Source of the DNA: Scolanthus callimorphus
Taxonomy: Eukaryota > Cnidaria > Anthozoa > Actiniaria > Edwardsiidae
Assembly (NCBI GenBank): GCA_033964015.1
Contig: CM066925.1
Coordinates: 6,477,498 to 6,541,497 of the forward strand
Reading direction: 5' to 3'
DNA length: 64,000 nucleotides
Made by a program: the position numbers and the translations under genes. A model generated the notes under the pieces. That model had not been told where the DNA came from. It ran no database searches and saw only the letters and a list, made by a program, of their open reading frames with translations. Numbering within the stretch: position 1 is the stretch's first letter; each line of letters starts with the position of its first letter. Positions 1 to 13,332 of the stretch are shown in pieces.

Positions 1-204
1 GTACAGTAAATACCTGTGATCTCTTTTGCTACCTGTTGCAAAATATACCTTCCTTACTTTTCTATGGTAGCATTTAAAATGTTATTATTTATACTTAAGT
101 TATTATTTAAAATCTGCAGAATTTCCCTTGACTTCTTATTCGTAAAAAAAACGTATGTGCGACCGACTCCCCAAACTGAAATGAAATTCTTGTTGTGTTT
201 TCAG

Positions 205-271
205 CTTGTGAAGCTGAAGGATCTTGTGTTCTACAATAAAATTCTGACAGAGTTTGTAACTCTACAAAGAG
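205..271 (+). CDS. ATR: ATR exon 1 of window (internal exon)
   Basis: The acceptor is 'tgttttcag' and the donor is 'gtacat'. The exon encodes LVKLKDLVFYNKILTEF and a few more residues, and resembles the human ATR stretch around 'EDLVYLHRR'. It ends in phase 1, and its last base joins 'tg' of the next exon to make a valine codon, which supports both splice sites. It begins at a splice acceptor, so it is not the first exon of the gene. Confidence 0.65.
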
Positions 272-3200
272 GTACATGTAAAAGTTAGTAAAAACATAAC
301 TGAATGGATGATTCAAGCTATAAGTGTGCATGCTTTTCTTTATTCAGAAATGCCCCACATGTCCCACAACTACCAGAATGCAGCACACACTTGATCAACA
401 AAAATGTCTTATGTACATCTACCGACAGGCAGAACATACTGTGTGATTATAACTGGAACCATCCTTTACTCCCTTTGGACTAACACCAGATAATCACTAG
501 TGATACCGATTGGGTTTTAATCTTTCTGGTACTTAGTACAGTACTCCGCCATGGGAGTATCCTTCTATTGTCTTCAAATACAATAAGTTGCCAAATATTG
601 ACTCTTCATTTGTAAAGTCATGCTCCATGGCTCTGCACCGGGCTACACAAAAAAAACTGCTAATTCCATACCTACTATACTACTCTCTGCCAATAAACTT
701 CTCTATTGTGCTAGAATGTTGTGTCTGCATGTTAAGGGAATTTGATCTGTAATAGTCAAATAAATGATCCACTGATTCCATATTTTATATGCCATGTTTT
801 TTTCATGATCTGTCTTTAGAAAGTTTCAGTGTTTTTTTTCCATTTCAGTGTTGGTGGCTTTGGAGAATTCTGATGTCACATTACCAATCCAACTGAATCA
901 CTTTCAGTTTTTCCAAATTGAGGATGTGCTTGAAAAGGTAATTACTGTTTCCCAGATTGTATATCTTAATACACTATAATTACTACCTGTGTTAATTCAG
1001 GGAAAAAAAACTAGGCTTACAGTTACTTAGTATGTCATTTTCACTGTCAAAATGTTTTGAAGTAGGCAGCTGCTTAAAAAAAGTACCCCGATCCCTGTAA
1101 AAAAAAAAAACTGACATGCAAATTTCGTAGCTTCAAAGCAACAAGTTAGTTTCCTCGCCAAGCCAATTCTGACACAGGCGTGGAGCTGGGAGATTTTTAA
1201 GAGGAAGAACTATCAATTTAGGGATTCCAATTTTAAATTTATGTTCGCAAACAATGAGGTCAGCTTCAGGCTGCATTTACAAGGTTCAAACTTTTTTGTG
1301 TCTCACATTCGGCAAAAAAGTAGCCGGTGACTAAACGTGATGTAGCCGCCGGAGCTCCAGCGGTCGCCGGCTTGTTCTGACAACTCTGCTGCAGATAACC
1401 AAACTTGGACTAGGTTTTATAGCGGGCTAAATGGACACAACCAAACTAGCCACATAAGAACTCTCTTTCTTTTCTTTTTACTTGCTCCAGTTTAGCCTCC
1501 AGTTTAGACACGGGAATCCTGACGCCACAGGATTCAACCATGCGCACGCCCTTATGAATTCTTCTCTGAAAAACCCGCTCTGGAGAGCCGGCTCGCAGGC
1601 TAGCTCCAGTTGTGTCTCTCTTTCTTTCTCTTTCTTCTCTTTCTTTCTCTTTCTGTTTCTTTCTCTCTCTCTCTTTCTCTTGTACAGAACTAAACCGCTA
1701 ATGTTATATTTTGTTGTATAACAGTCCGGAGGTGAGTCTGTGAAGATCTCAAGGCAGCATATTGTTGTAAAGGAAGATGGCTGTGAGTCTTTCCAGTTGG
1801 CAGTAGGGTAAGTAAAGAATAACAAGTACAGCCCACACCTCAAACTCATTACTAATACATCAAGTCTAAACAAAGAAAACCATAAGCAAGATGGAGGTTT
1901 GGATATGCGTTCTTATTTGCATTTTTGAGATTTTACTCCTTTTTCTCCTCAAAATTAAATGATTTGTTGACAAGCTATAAGACTTGCTAGTGTTTTTCTT
2001 CTGGATTTCCAAAATTTTCAAGTCGGTTAAAAATTACTTTGCTTTGCCTCGTTGTTTTAAGACTTCTTGGTTTGGAAATACTGATGAAACACAGTTTGCT
2101 TCCTTGTTTGGGGTGCTTCCACATTCTCGTAGAGCTTAGCAGAAACAGAAAGAAATAATACTCGGTGGGAATTGCCATGTTCGTGATCCAAAATGTGAAG
2201 TACTTTGCCCCTGAGTTTCTATTGTGCCTTGGCGATGTTAATAGAGCATTCGTATGACTTTGAAAAGTGCTGGGACACGACACGGCATGGTTTCTGGTCT
2301 GCTGTAGATACGGAATGAAACCGTGTAGTCGCGGCACGGTCGCAGTGTGGCACAGCTCTTTGCCGCAGCACTTTCCACAGTCATACGAAATCTGCTCTAA
2401 CTGTTTGTTGTATCCCCTTACAGGCAAATTGTTCTGCATTGTGTTCAAGATGTGTGCTCGTTTGCACACCCTATGAGTGTGTTGCTGTGGCAGACATGCT
2501 GCCAACAGTTGCAGATCGGAAATGCAGCCATCAAACAGGTACAGGAACAATAGGTTTCTAGTTACAATAGGTTTCTTGTTACACAGTAGAAGAAAGAAAG
2601 TCAAGAAAGGAAGGGTCTTCTCTTCATCGTGAGGAAACTCCAAGCAGTCGAAATACACGACCGCTAGACAAGGAGAGGTTGGAGGACTTAACGGGCTGCA
2701 TTAGATGGTGCAAATTGTAGCCGCGCAGCTTACAATCATGAGGACTGTTGAAATACACGACCGCTAGACAAGGAGAGGTTGGAGGACTTAACGGGCTGCA
2801 TTAGATGGTGCAAATTGCTGCTTAGCAGCCTCCAATCATGAGGGCTGTTGTACAGTATATATGCCTCCGAGAGTCAGGCCATTGCACCGGAAGACAATCC
2901 CCTACTCTTCAAAGAGTGCAATGGGTTTTTTATTGTCCACCTTGAACAGGGTATAGAAAGGAAGGCAGGTGGGACCTTCAATCCTGGCCTAAATTATCGG
3001 GACGGCTTAGTAATTTGGATATTATTACTGATAAACATGTAGGGAAATACCACGTACTCCACCATTCTCGCCCCTTAATGCGCTGTTTATCCCTCTCTTC
3101 CCCTCTTTCCTCCCCCCCCTCCCCCATACAATGTTGTTATAGTCCTCCTAGTAATATCGCCAAAACATTAGCCACAATTTGGAATGGATCCAACATTGTA

Positions 3201-6200
3201 TGGGGGAGGGGGAGGGGGGTTGGAGGAGGGAGGGCGCGCGAAAGAAAGATGGAAGCGGGCGATATTAAATGGAGAGACATTGTGTTTTAGGGAATCAAAG
3301 GTGGGTAATATTTGTCTCAGAGTTTGCATATGAAAGTTTATATGGCAGACAGATACTAGAGCTAGGGGTTTTATACGTTGGGAGGGGTCAGACTGCAGTG
3401 GCTTTAGCGTCACAGGCGCTCAAAACTGTAAGTTATTTAGCGTGCGCGCGCGCGAACCAAAAGCTGATCTTGGGAAGCCTGTGTCCCATATAAAACTGGC
3501 CAGGATTGTTGGTTTATTGTCTCATTTGAAAGACTTAGGAAACACAGTAGAACTAAGTTGAACCCACAATATGAACCTATCTCGACCACAACTCAAACAT
3601 AAATACAATTTCCTCTGTCCCAGCCGGGAATCGATCCTGGACCACAACACCCTTTATAACGGTTAAAACGTTGAGAAATGGGTCAACAGTTTTGGCGGGG
3701 ATTGTAGGGTATTTGTACATATAATAAGACTCCATGCTGTCCGATTGAGAAAAAAATGGTTCTAATTCAATTTTTTCTTAATGTCATGTTATTTATTAAT
3801 TATATAGCATCCATGTTCAAACCCACACTATCTAATTACAGTGAGCGCGATCCAATTTAAAAATAATTGGACGATTCAAAAAGAATCGATCTGCCCGCAC
3901 AATGGGATTTCGAGCTTGCTATATAATTAGTGTACTTATAAGGAGCTAGGCAAGGCAGAATCATTGTTATTCCTGTTAATCTCTCTTCTTGCTGTTAATT
4001 TCAGCTTGCTCTTCAAACTATATCAGAGCTGCTATTAGCCAAAGGTCTCCCACGGTTGCCTCTCTTGGATCAGTTCATCCGCTCCCTGTGCTCATTGCTC
4101 GTACTATTGGCATCCGAAGCTCTTAAAAGTCTCCCAAGGTAAACACATTATCAGAATAAACACCTTTATTTTGACCCAGTCCGGAATAGACCTCCTCGGC
4201 TTGGGCGTAATGTTTTCCCATTTCAGATCACGTGGCATTCCCATGAGTATTCTCTCTTTCTTTTTCTACTACGCACCGAAGGGTATATGAATATGCAAGC
4301 ATTCCAAACAAAGAAAGAATACTCATGGGAATGCCACGTGATCTGAAATGGACAAAACATTACGCCCAAGCCGAGGAGGCCTATTCCAAGTGCCGCCATT
4401 GATATTATATGATCGCCAATGCCGACTACAATTAGGGTTTTACTTTTGCGAGAAAAAAATCCGACGCCCAAAAATCCGACGACTAACCTTTCCAGTCTGT
4501 AAAAATGTTTTTTTTTCTCAAAATTAGCTGTCAACAAAGAGAAAAGATGGGACCAGGTTTCTAGTATGGCGACCAAACTTCACTCTTTGGTCACTAGAAT
4601 TTTATATTTCGGTGCCAATAGCACCTCTCGAACAATGTTAATGTGAGGCCCTGAAGCCATCAACTTGCGCGCTATGATTAATGTACAATTCCAGGTAAAA
4701 ACCACGCACCCCCTGTGTGTCTGTAAATGAGGGAAATTTGTCGAATAAAGTGTGAAAAAGCGCCTGCTGCATTCTGGTAGTCGTGGCTTGGCATTTGTGA
4801 ATAAGGAAGAGCGCACGCGCTTATAGCTGGAATCGTCCATTTGCTCGTGTGCGGTCTTGGTTGCTACGATCGTGACCCCGGCTCTGGATGAGTCGTGCGC
4901 GCGTGTGCTACTCACGCCCTTGTTGCTGTGGAGTTCTATGTCGTTTCAGTGGTGACGTTTGAGCTTTCACGGGGGATTTCTACAGAAACCCCGAATTTCC
5001 GATGACACAAGAATGGGGATTGTTCGGCCTACCCATGGCTATACATGTGAAGTTCGAACACTTCCTATTCTTGTACGATGGGAAATAAATTCAGCTTTTC
5101 TCATGAATGAGTTTCTGTAGAAATTCCCTGTGTTTGCAACTGGATTTCTTCCTTTTCCAACAGAGACACAGCTGAGTCACTAGAGAGACACTTCGCCTCA
5201 TGCTTGGACACATTGTTCTGCGAGGTTCCAGGGAAGCCTAGAGGGGGGTACGTGATGACACCGAGGTTTGTACTCCCCCCTTGGCACATGAACCACGTGA
5301 CTCAACGACTTGGAAACGCCTTGGAAGGAAATGGACTCGAAAATATCGAAACCGTAGAGTTGAAGGTGAAGTCGCATGCTAATATAGATTTAGGCACTGC
5401 CTAAAGGCGGGGGTCCCGGGGGTGCGCAAACACCACCACCCCCCCCCCCCCCCCCCCCCCACCACGCGACAAAACGGTCCACATTTAAGGGTTTCAAAAC
5501 ACTGTTTTAGTGACTTAATGGGCCAAACAGAATGAGACTGCGGTCACTTTGGCATACAGCCAGTTTGGTAGTGAATTTTGACTAGCGGTTAATAAATTCT
5601 TACCACGTTGGTCCGCTTTTTCTAGATTAGCAGCCCCCACAGTAATCGCAGGCTACGGGCCTGGTGTAGATGAAAAATATCGTCGATCCTATTTTTCTTA
5701 ATGACTTTGTTTTCGTGATGTGTATAGGCATCTCTGTGTCGGTTGGTGAAGTACGTATATAGTCACGTACCCTGCGAGTACTGCTCGCTTACAAGCTCTC
5801 AACATCACACAAGGGACGCTATAAACAGGCACATGGTCGGCTTTGTCGGACAGCATTACCAGCAACAGGTAATAACAATACTACGAATCTCACCGAACTG
5901 TCGCGTTGTGTGTGAACTTCATGCTGCTACCACGTCCACAAACATCTACAAGTTTGCCTACATTCCTTTACTGAAGTGAATTTCAACTGTCCGCCGATTT
6001 CACAGGATTCAAACAAAAGCATCAAAGAAACGGCGCCAAATCATCATCATCATTTTTGCTCACTGAGGCATTCATGCCTCTGAGTCCGGGGAGGAACGTA
6101 TCCAAAGGAACTTATCAAAGCCTAAAGTAGCCGGAAATACAAACAATCATCTCTTAAAGTATACTTAAGTACAAATTGTACTATGATTGTTGCCTAAAAT

Positions 6201-9200
6201 ATCAGACAGAAGCGTTACACAATCTAGACAATCTAGATTCGCAGACGTTTGTGGGTGTGGCAGTGGCGTGAATTTGCAACGCAGTGCGACAGTTCGGCGA
6301 AATCCGCAGTACAATGCTTTAACTTTTTCAATTTAGGCGTTGAAACGCGCCTGTAGACGAGATGGCGGAAATAATACAGAATCGTAGGACTGTCTCATAT
6401 CCAGGCGCGTTCGAGTGATTTTCAAGGCGAGAGCGACTGGGAGCGATCTAGCGCGAAAGGCCTCATGGGAAGGGCGAAAAGAAGAACGTCGCGTCTCATT
6501 TCTTCGTTGGAGCATTCCCATGGTCCTTTGCGAACAGCGCCGAGCCTACCCACGATGCATTGCGTACCTCGAAAATTCGCCGTTGGTGGTTTGCCTTTCG
6601 TCGGGTTTTGCACTTTCTCGAAACACCTGAGACGCCTGGGAACGAGTCCAAATCGTAGACATTCTCCATTCCAGGCATGTCTTACAAGTGTTATGAAACA
6701 TCCTGAATTGGTTTAACGGCCGTAGCTGTTTCTGTTTATTTGATTTATAAAAGCGTATTTTTCATACATTTTCTGTATTTTTAGACCCCGTAAATTTGCA
6801 AGTTGTATGATAAGACGTGTAATTCGTAGTGTCACTTCTTTACACACTTCTGATAACTTTGAAGGTTTGCCTTCTCCCTACGAATCTGAATTATTCCGCC
6901 TTCTTGGGCTGTGTGCTATTTTGTTCTTCCTCGTATAATTTTTTTCTTGGATTTGATACCAGTACATGGTTGGGTGCCTTTGTCAAACAGTTCGAGAGGA
7001 ACTCACAAGAAAGAAGCAAAACGCCAAGAAGGTAACTCCATCAGAGGGTGTACTTCCCACAAAATATACGGAGATGATCGTCCTATCCCTACAACATGGT
7101 CACTAAAATGAATTGACGATTATCATCAATCTTCTGACATGACTATATCACAATTTTCTTCGTTCGATAGAAACTATCAATAGAACGAAGCAATGTGTAT
7201 AAATTAACGAATGTGTGTACCTAAGAAACAGTCCGAACCAAAACAAACAAACAAAAAACAGCCCCTGATCCCCAGCGCTCGATACAAGTTGCCAGTTCTT
7301 TGAATTCTTTTATCTAAAGACCAGTGGTGTAAAACCAGCCAGTGAAAACAAGCAGGGTCAGACAACACAATCAACAAGCTCGAGCAAGACCGCTCAAGAA
7401 CAACCAAAGGAGCCGGTCCCAACCCTGATCACAGCACTTGCAGCAAGGCAACTCAAGCTTATCACTGACGTACGTGAAAGAGAAGCCAATGATATTGTGA
7501 ATTTGGTAAGTTGATTCTGGTATTTTAGCACCGCGCCTTTCCCTTAAAGAGCCCATGTCAGCCATTCCTTTGTTTTTGTTCGATATTAGAAGACGAATTA
7601 CGTGTAGAAATCTCTAAATCAACATCTAAAACAAAGCTTCAGATTTCATTTAAAAATTCAATCGAGAAATTTGCTCTGTACTATCTCAATCAGCCGATGA
7701 AAATGGATGCTTTCTTCGACTTGGTATAATAATAATAATAATAATAATGTGCATTTATATAGCGCTATTACACTAATTGCTCATAGCGCTTCACATTACT
7801 AAAAAAGCTTAAAGTGAGATTACAATACTTAAATGTACCTATCTTATAATACAAAATACTTGGCATAAAAATATAATATGTGAAATAAAAACTAAAAAGG
7901 ATAAAAGATCAGTAAAATCAATAAAATATGAAAGGAAACAAATAGGGTTAAAAATGTGTCAAAAAATTAAATAGTATATGACAGTTGGGGATATGCCTTT
8001 CGAAAAAGTATTGTTTTCAGTTTTCTTTTAAAGGCATTTACCCCACTGTGTGCCGCACATCAAGAGGGAGCTCATTCCAGAGTTTAGGGGCAACGATCGA
8101 AAAAGCCCTATCCCCGTAGGTAGCCGTCCGAGATTTAGGCACCCTTAAAAGATCTTGAGTGGAGGACCTCAGAGAACGAGCATAGGTGCGTTTATGGAGT
8201 AGCTCCATTAGATATGTTGGTGCTAGGCCATTGAGGGCTTTGTAAGTAAGAAGTAAAATTTTAAAATGGATACGATAGAAAACAGGCTATGCTGTCAAAA
8301 TGGCGGCTGACACAGGCTCTTTAAAGGATCTGTCTCACCTTTTTTGATATCAGAGACTCGACAAAAAGTGTTCAGGTTAGAGCATATTACCGTACAAGCG
8401 CAAGGAAACTCGTAATAGTATGATTCCTATGAATTAACTCAGAGTTTCTGATGGTAATGAATAATGTGAACAAACACAAAGCAATGCATTATGGGCAGGG
8501 TGAGATGGATCCTTTAACGCCTTACCAGTGTATGCGTTGCTACGCGACCTCAAAATTCACTGTTGCAATTGGCTATTGGCGATTTTTAGCTGTCATCAAA
8601 ACCAAAACGTTGGATTCGGCAACTTCAGTGGGTCGCCATTGATTGCAAAATCAACTGAAATTATTGTAAGCTATCCTTTGGCTTTCTGGCTCAAGAAATT
8701 GACATTACTATTCCTTTGCTGAGAATCGCCAATCGCAAAAGTGAATTATTTTGACGGCTGTATCGGATGATTATCCCATGGCCTGGGAGCATATGAGAAA
8801 CTGTGTACGAACAAGTTGACATTGTGTGTCGGGTTCCGGTTATTTGTTGGCGTTACGGATCACAAAGGCTGAAAGAGACAATGGAAAAGAGAACAAACAC
8901 CCCAAGCACACAAAACAACTCTTTCGGGGATCCTGTTTATTTGTCGAAATCGTCTAGCTGTTGATTCCTGACATGTTTATCCATTTATTGCCAATTTTCT
9001 TTTTCAGGACAAATTAAGATGTGAGCTTGAAGGCGTGAGAGTGACAATGGAGGTGCTAATAAGAACATGTGCAACGGTACCTTGTGATGGCATCAAACTG
9101 TCAGGTACGGAGCATGAGCTTCCAGTAAAACCTTGGCACATTTGCGACATAACGACACAAGAATAGTATCAAAAAGTTGAAATCCACAAAAAAATAAGTT

Positions 9201-12200
9201 TGCTTTGGTGAAGTAATCTAATGATGATCCATTAGTCCGGTCAATTTGGCTAAATTGACCGGACTACATGTAAAATATTGATTATCTTAACTATTTCCCA
9301 TGCTTTTTTCGTTGCAACATAATGCCTTTATGTCGCAAGTGTGCACTGGGTTGCAGACGTATTTCCGAGCCCCGCAGAGGGGCACCAAAAGAACCAATGA
9401 AAGTACTATTTGGCTGCGCACGCGTAAAACCGTTTGATTTTTGTGGTATAAAGAATGCACCGATTGGGTCCGCAGTACATTTTGACCACTGCATTACACC
9501 ATTTCGTGGTACACAAAAGGTCATATCACGGAAAATCAGAGGACATTTGCTAATAAATACTAACTAGATTTCAGCTGGTGACCACTTTCTTCAGTTGGGG
9601 ACCAAATTGCGTCAGCTTTCGACCAAATGTCTTAGTTGGCGACCACATTTATTTAGTTGGCGACCACATTTCGTCAGCGACCACGTTTATGAAAGACCCG
9701 ACTTAGACCCGACTTGGTGATGGGTAAAAACGTTAGTCCTGGAAATCCTGGATTTTCCTTCCCTTCCAGGAAAGTCCTGGAATTTTATTGAAAATCCTGG
9801 AAAAGTGTTTCAACTGAAATGTGTTTGAATCAGTCAGTTTCGCAAATCTGATTTTGGCTGCAAATTAAGACATCCTCGAGACTTATCATGTTTGTTTGGG
9901 GGGAGGGGGCATTTCTACCCAATAAAAACTCCTGAAACTGGAAAAATAACTAAAGACTTCCTGGGAAATCCTGGATTTTTGTCATACAGAAAGCGTACGA
10001 ACCCTGGGTCATATTCCTGACAACGAGCTGCTTTGTTCTGCAGATTACTTCTTAGATGTCCAGGTCAATAATTTATTTGAGCTGATGAAAGCGACCTTGC
10101 AGTCGCTTGTCCAAGTAGCAGAGCAACCCGACCCTCCCTCTGATGAAACCATCACAGCCATGACTCATATCATGAGTAAACTGATCGAGCTCGTCAAAGT
10201 GGTGTTTTACCTGGCCGATTCTGTACCAATACCAGGTGAACTGACGCAGTTCCTGGTCTTCCTGGTCTCCATCCCCTGGCTTACAAAGGTATACCTGCCA
10301 TGCGGTACTAACATTTCTGTCATTCTTGGATGTCAAACCAATTCAACTAATTCTTTCTACTTCCTCGTCTGATCAAAGTCACCGGGTGAAAAGTTCTGGA
10401 TGAGGATCACGTGGGGAATATGGACCAATCACAACGAAGCTTTAATTTCCCTCCAACTTCTATCAGCCAATCAGAGTTTTTCAAGGTTATATCTTACCAG
10501 CTGCAGAGGGAATTTCTTCTGTTTTTTTTTTCGAAATAAATCACTCGGCAAAGTGTTAGAATATGGACATTTTAACATCACATTGTCGCCTGGGCAAAGA
10601 AAAATTTTGATTATTCAGCGATTTGAACAGAGGAGAATCAAGTCCTGGGCAAGTCGACCTGGCAGAACACTTGACCCCGTGACGTTTATCAGACGCGGAG
10701 GTAGTCAACGAACAACGAACTCTACCGTAGCGAATGACAATCAGGCCAATCTCCACAGGGTACCCGACTAACCTTGCTTAGGTCATGATAAGCGTAACGT
10801 TTATCAGACGCGGAGGTAGGAAACGACAACGAACTCTACCGTAGCGGATGACAATCAGGCCACTTTTCCTCAGGGTACCCGACTAACCTTGCTTAGGTCA
10901 TGATAAGCGTAACGTTGATCAGACGCGGAGGTAGTAAGTGACAACGCACTCTACTGCAGCGGATGAGAATCAGGCCACTCTCCACAGGGTACCCGACTAA
11001 CCTTCAGGTCATGATAAGGGTAACGTTGATCAGACGCGGAGGTAGGAAATGACAAATAACTCTACCGTAGCGGATGAGAATCAGGCAAATCGAACCTTTA
11101 CAGCTTGGCAATAGAGCAAACTTCGTATGACTGTGAAAAGTGCCGCGACAAAGTTGTGCCGCGCCGCGACCGTGCCGCGACCGTGCCGCGTCTACGCGAT
11201 TTCATTCAAACTATTATTGTAAATTATGAGAGAAATAAAGGCCTGTTGATGTTATTGTTGTTGTTCCGTATCTACTGCAGGTCGGATTCCGTGCCGTGTC
11301 GCGGCACTTTTCACAGTCATACGAAATCTGCTCTAGTCTTTTTCACAGTTCCTCGCTTTATTGTGATTCAAATTAGAACTCTAGCCTGAAGTTGAGTCTA
11401 CCTTTGACCAACTATACTTTAGTCAAAGGTAGACTCCATTCCATGCTAGAATTTCAATTTGAATCACAATAGAGCGAGGATGCCTTGACGGGTGGCGCAG
11501 CGTGTAAAGCGCTTGGCTCTCGCCTCTGTGCACCGGGCTCGATTCCCTATCGGGGCAGTTGGTATTGTTCTCTGCTGTTTCGAACCTTGTGTTCATCGTG
11601 GTCATTCTGTTTGTCACCAGATATCTGCACCATGGTCTGACCTACCTAACACATTCGGTCTGTCTGTGGAGGACATGGCGAGAGTGGGCGTGGTGCTAAA
11701 ATCCTGCATTAGTATCGAGACTGTCAGACACTGTCTTCACCAGCTGGCGGTGTTTCCAGCGACCCTGGCACCCACCTGGAGACTTCAAGTGTTATCTCTG
11801 CTCTGGTAAGTAAAGCCTTTTTCATATTATTATTCATTCAAAGTATTTTCCCACTTCTGATTGGTAGAGTGCCACCGGCAAATTCTTGATGTTTTTTAAG
11901 GCAAGCAACTTATTCCATCGACGACGTCAATGACTGCATAAGTTGAAAATTATTGCACGCGTGACTTCACGCGCTTGTAGGCAGTGAATAATACAACAAT
12001 TTAAAGGTTGAATGAATAATAAAACAATTAAATGAATTCAGCTTCGTAGGATTCGGGCTCGATGGATAACATCCCCTCGATCTGAATAATTATCCATATC
12101 ATACTTAGCGGAATTCATTAATTGCTAATTGTTTCTATCGTTTAAAGTTGCATTCGGCTCGTGTATGTCCTATGGCTCGGTCAGCTTAAACTCCTTTGTT

Positions 12201-13301
12201 ATTGTTGACATGTTGAATACGTCGAGTTTAGTCTAGAAACCTACACAACAATTTACAAACTATTTTTTATTCAATGATCTACCAAACTCGATGGAAAACG
12301 TCGCACTACCTCGCCGATGGAACCGAACACTTTTTGGACACGGGTGCTTTTGTTGCCGGTAAAATGGCGGCGCGCAGAATCAGAGTCAACTACATCTTCA
12401 GGGTTCCCACGGGTCACCAGGAAAGTCATGGATTTTATAAATGTCCTTTTCCAGGCCTGGAAAGTCATGGAATGTTTACAAGCCATTAAAAGTCATAGAA
12501 ATATTTTCCTGAAGAAAGATTTGCAAGATACTGAGTATGTATATTGTAAAAAAGTAAAATAAAGGAACCTGAAATAAAAGTATCAACATGCTATCTTTGA
12601 AACAAAGGATACCCATGTTTTTCTTATTAGTGCGCGAAGACCCGCATTTTTCATTTTGAATGGTCATTAATTTTTTCAGACGTTTGAAAAGGTCCTTGAA
12701 AGTCCTTGAATTTTGAAAGCCTGATGGGAACCCTGTCTTTTCTCACCACAGGAGGACCGTAATGACGAGATTACAGCCCACGGGATCCACTGGTTGCCTT
12801 GTCTGCTCTCCTCTCTCGGTTCACTCTCCTACAGCGTCGTCCCCGACAATGTTCATCGGCTTCTTCCTGCTCTGCCAGGATCCAAGAGGAGCTTGGTCGT
12901 CTGGTAGGCCCTCTGGCGTGCGTACTGACAGATCAGACCAAAGTCCTCAGGTCACCACGCCCTGGAGAGGCCACGCCACTTGGGGACTGTATCGGATTAC
13001 ACTGTCCTGTGTGTGATGCCGAACAGAAAGGTGGGTTTTACTAGGTCTCCGAGAACTCAAATACAACACAGAATCCCATAGCTTAATTCTTACGCGCGCG
13101 TTGATTGGCTAAAAACGATTGAGATTTAACGCGGAATTAAAAAAAAAGCACAGGTTACCCGCGCGCAAAGAAAGTTCAAAGCTCGAGTTATTTCACTGAA
13201 ATAATATCAAATCTTTTTGCTATGGGAATCAAGAAAAATTCATCATTCGACTTGTGACTTCCACGTTAAACTTCACTTGAAAACGATATCGCACTCGTCG
13301 C

Positions 13302-13332
<31 letters not shown>

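Noticed and set aside
1478..1873. 131-residue minus-strand ORF with a Lys/Arg/Glu-rich stretch
   Set aside because: The basic stretch is the translated CTTT microsatellite, and the frame overlaps a well-supported ATR exon on the other strand.
3600..3665. Possible tRNA-like sequence on the minus strand (B-box-like 'ggatcgattcccgg')
   Set aside because: No matching A box or cloverleaf could be found; at most a SINE relic.
6333..6716. Overlapping ORFs on both strands as a small gene
   Set aside because: Five frames are open together in a GC-richer patch, and none shows a domain, repeat or splice logic.
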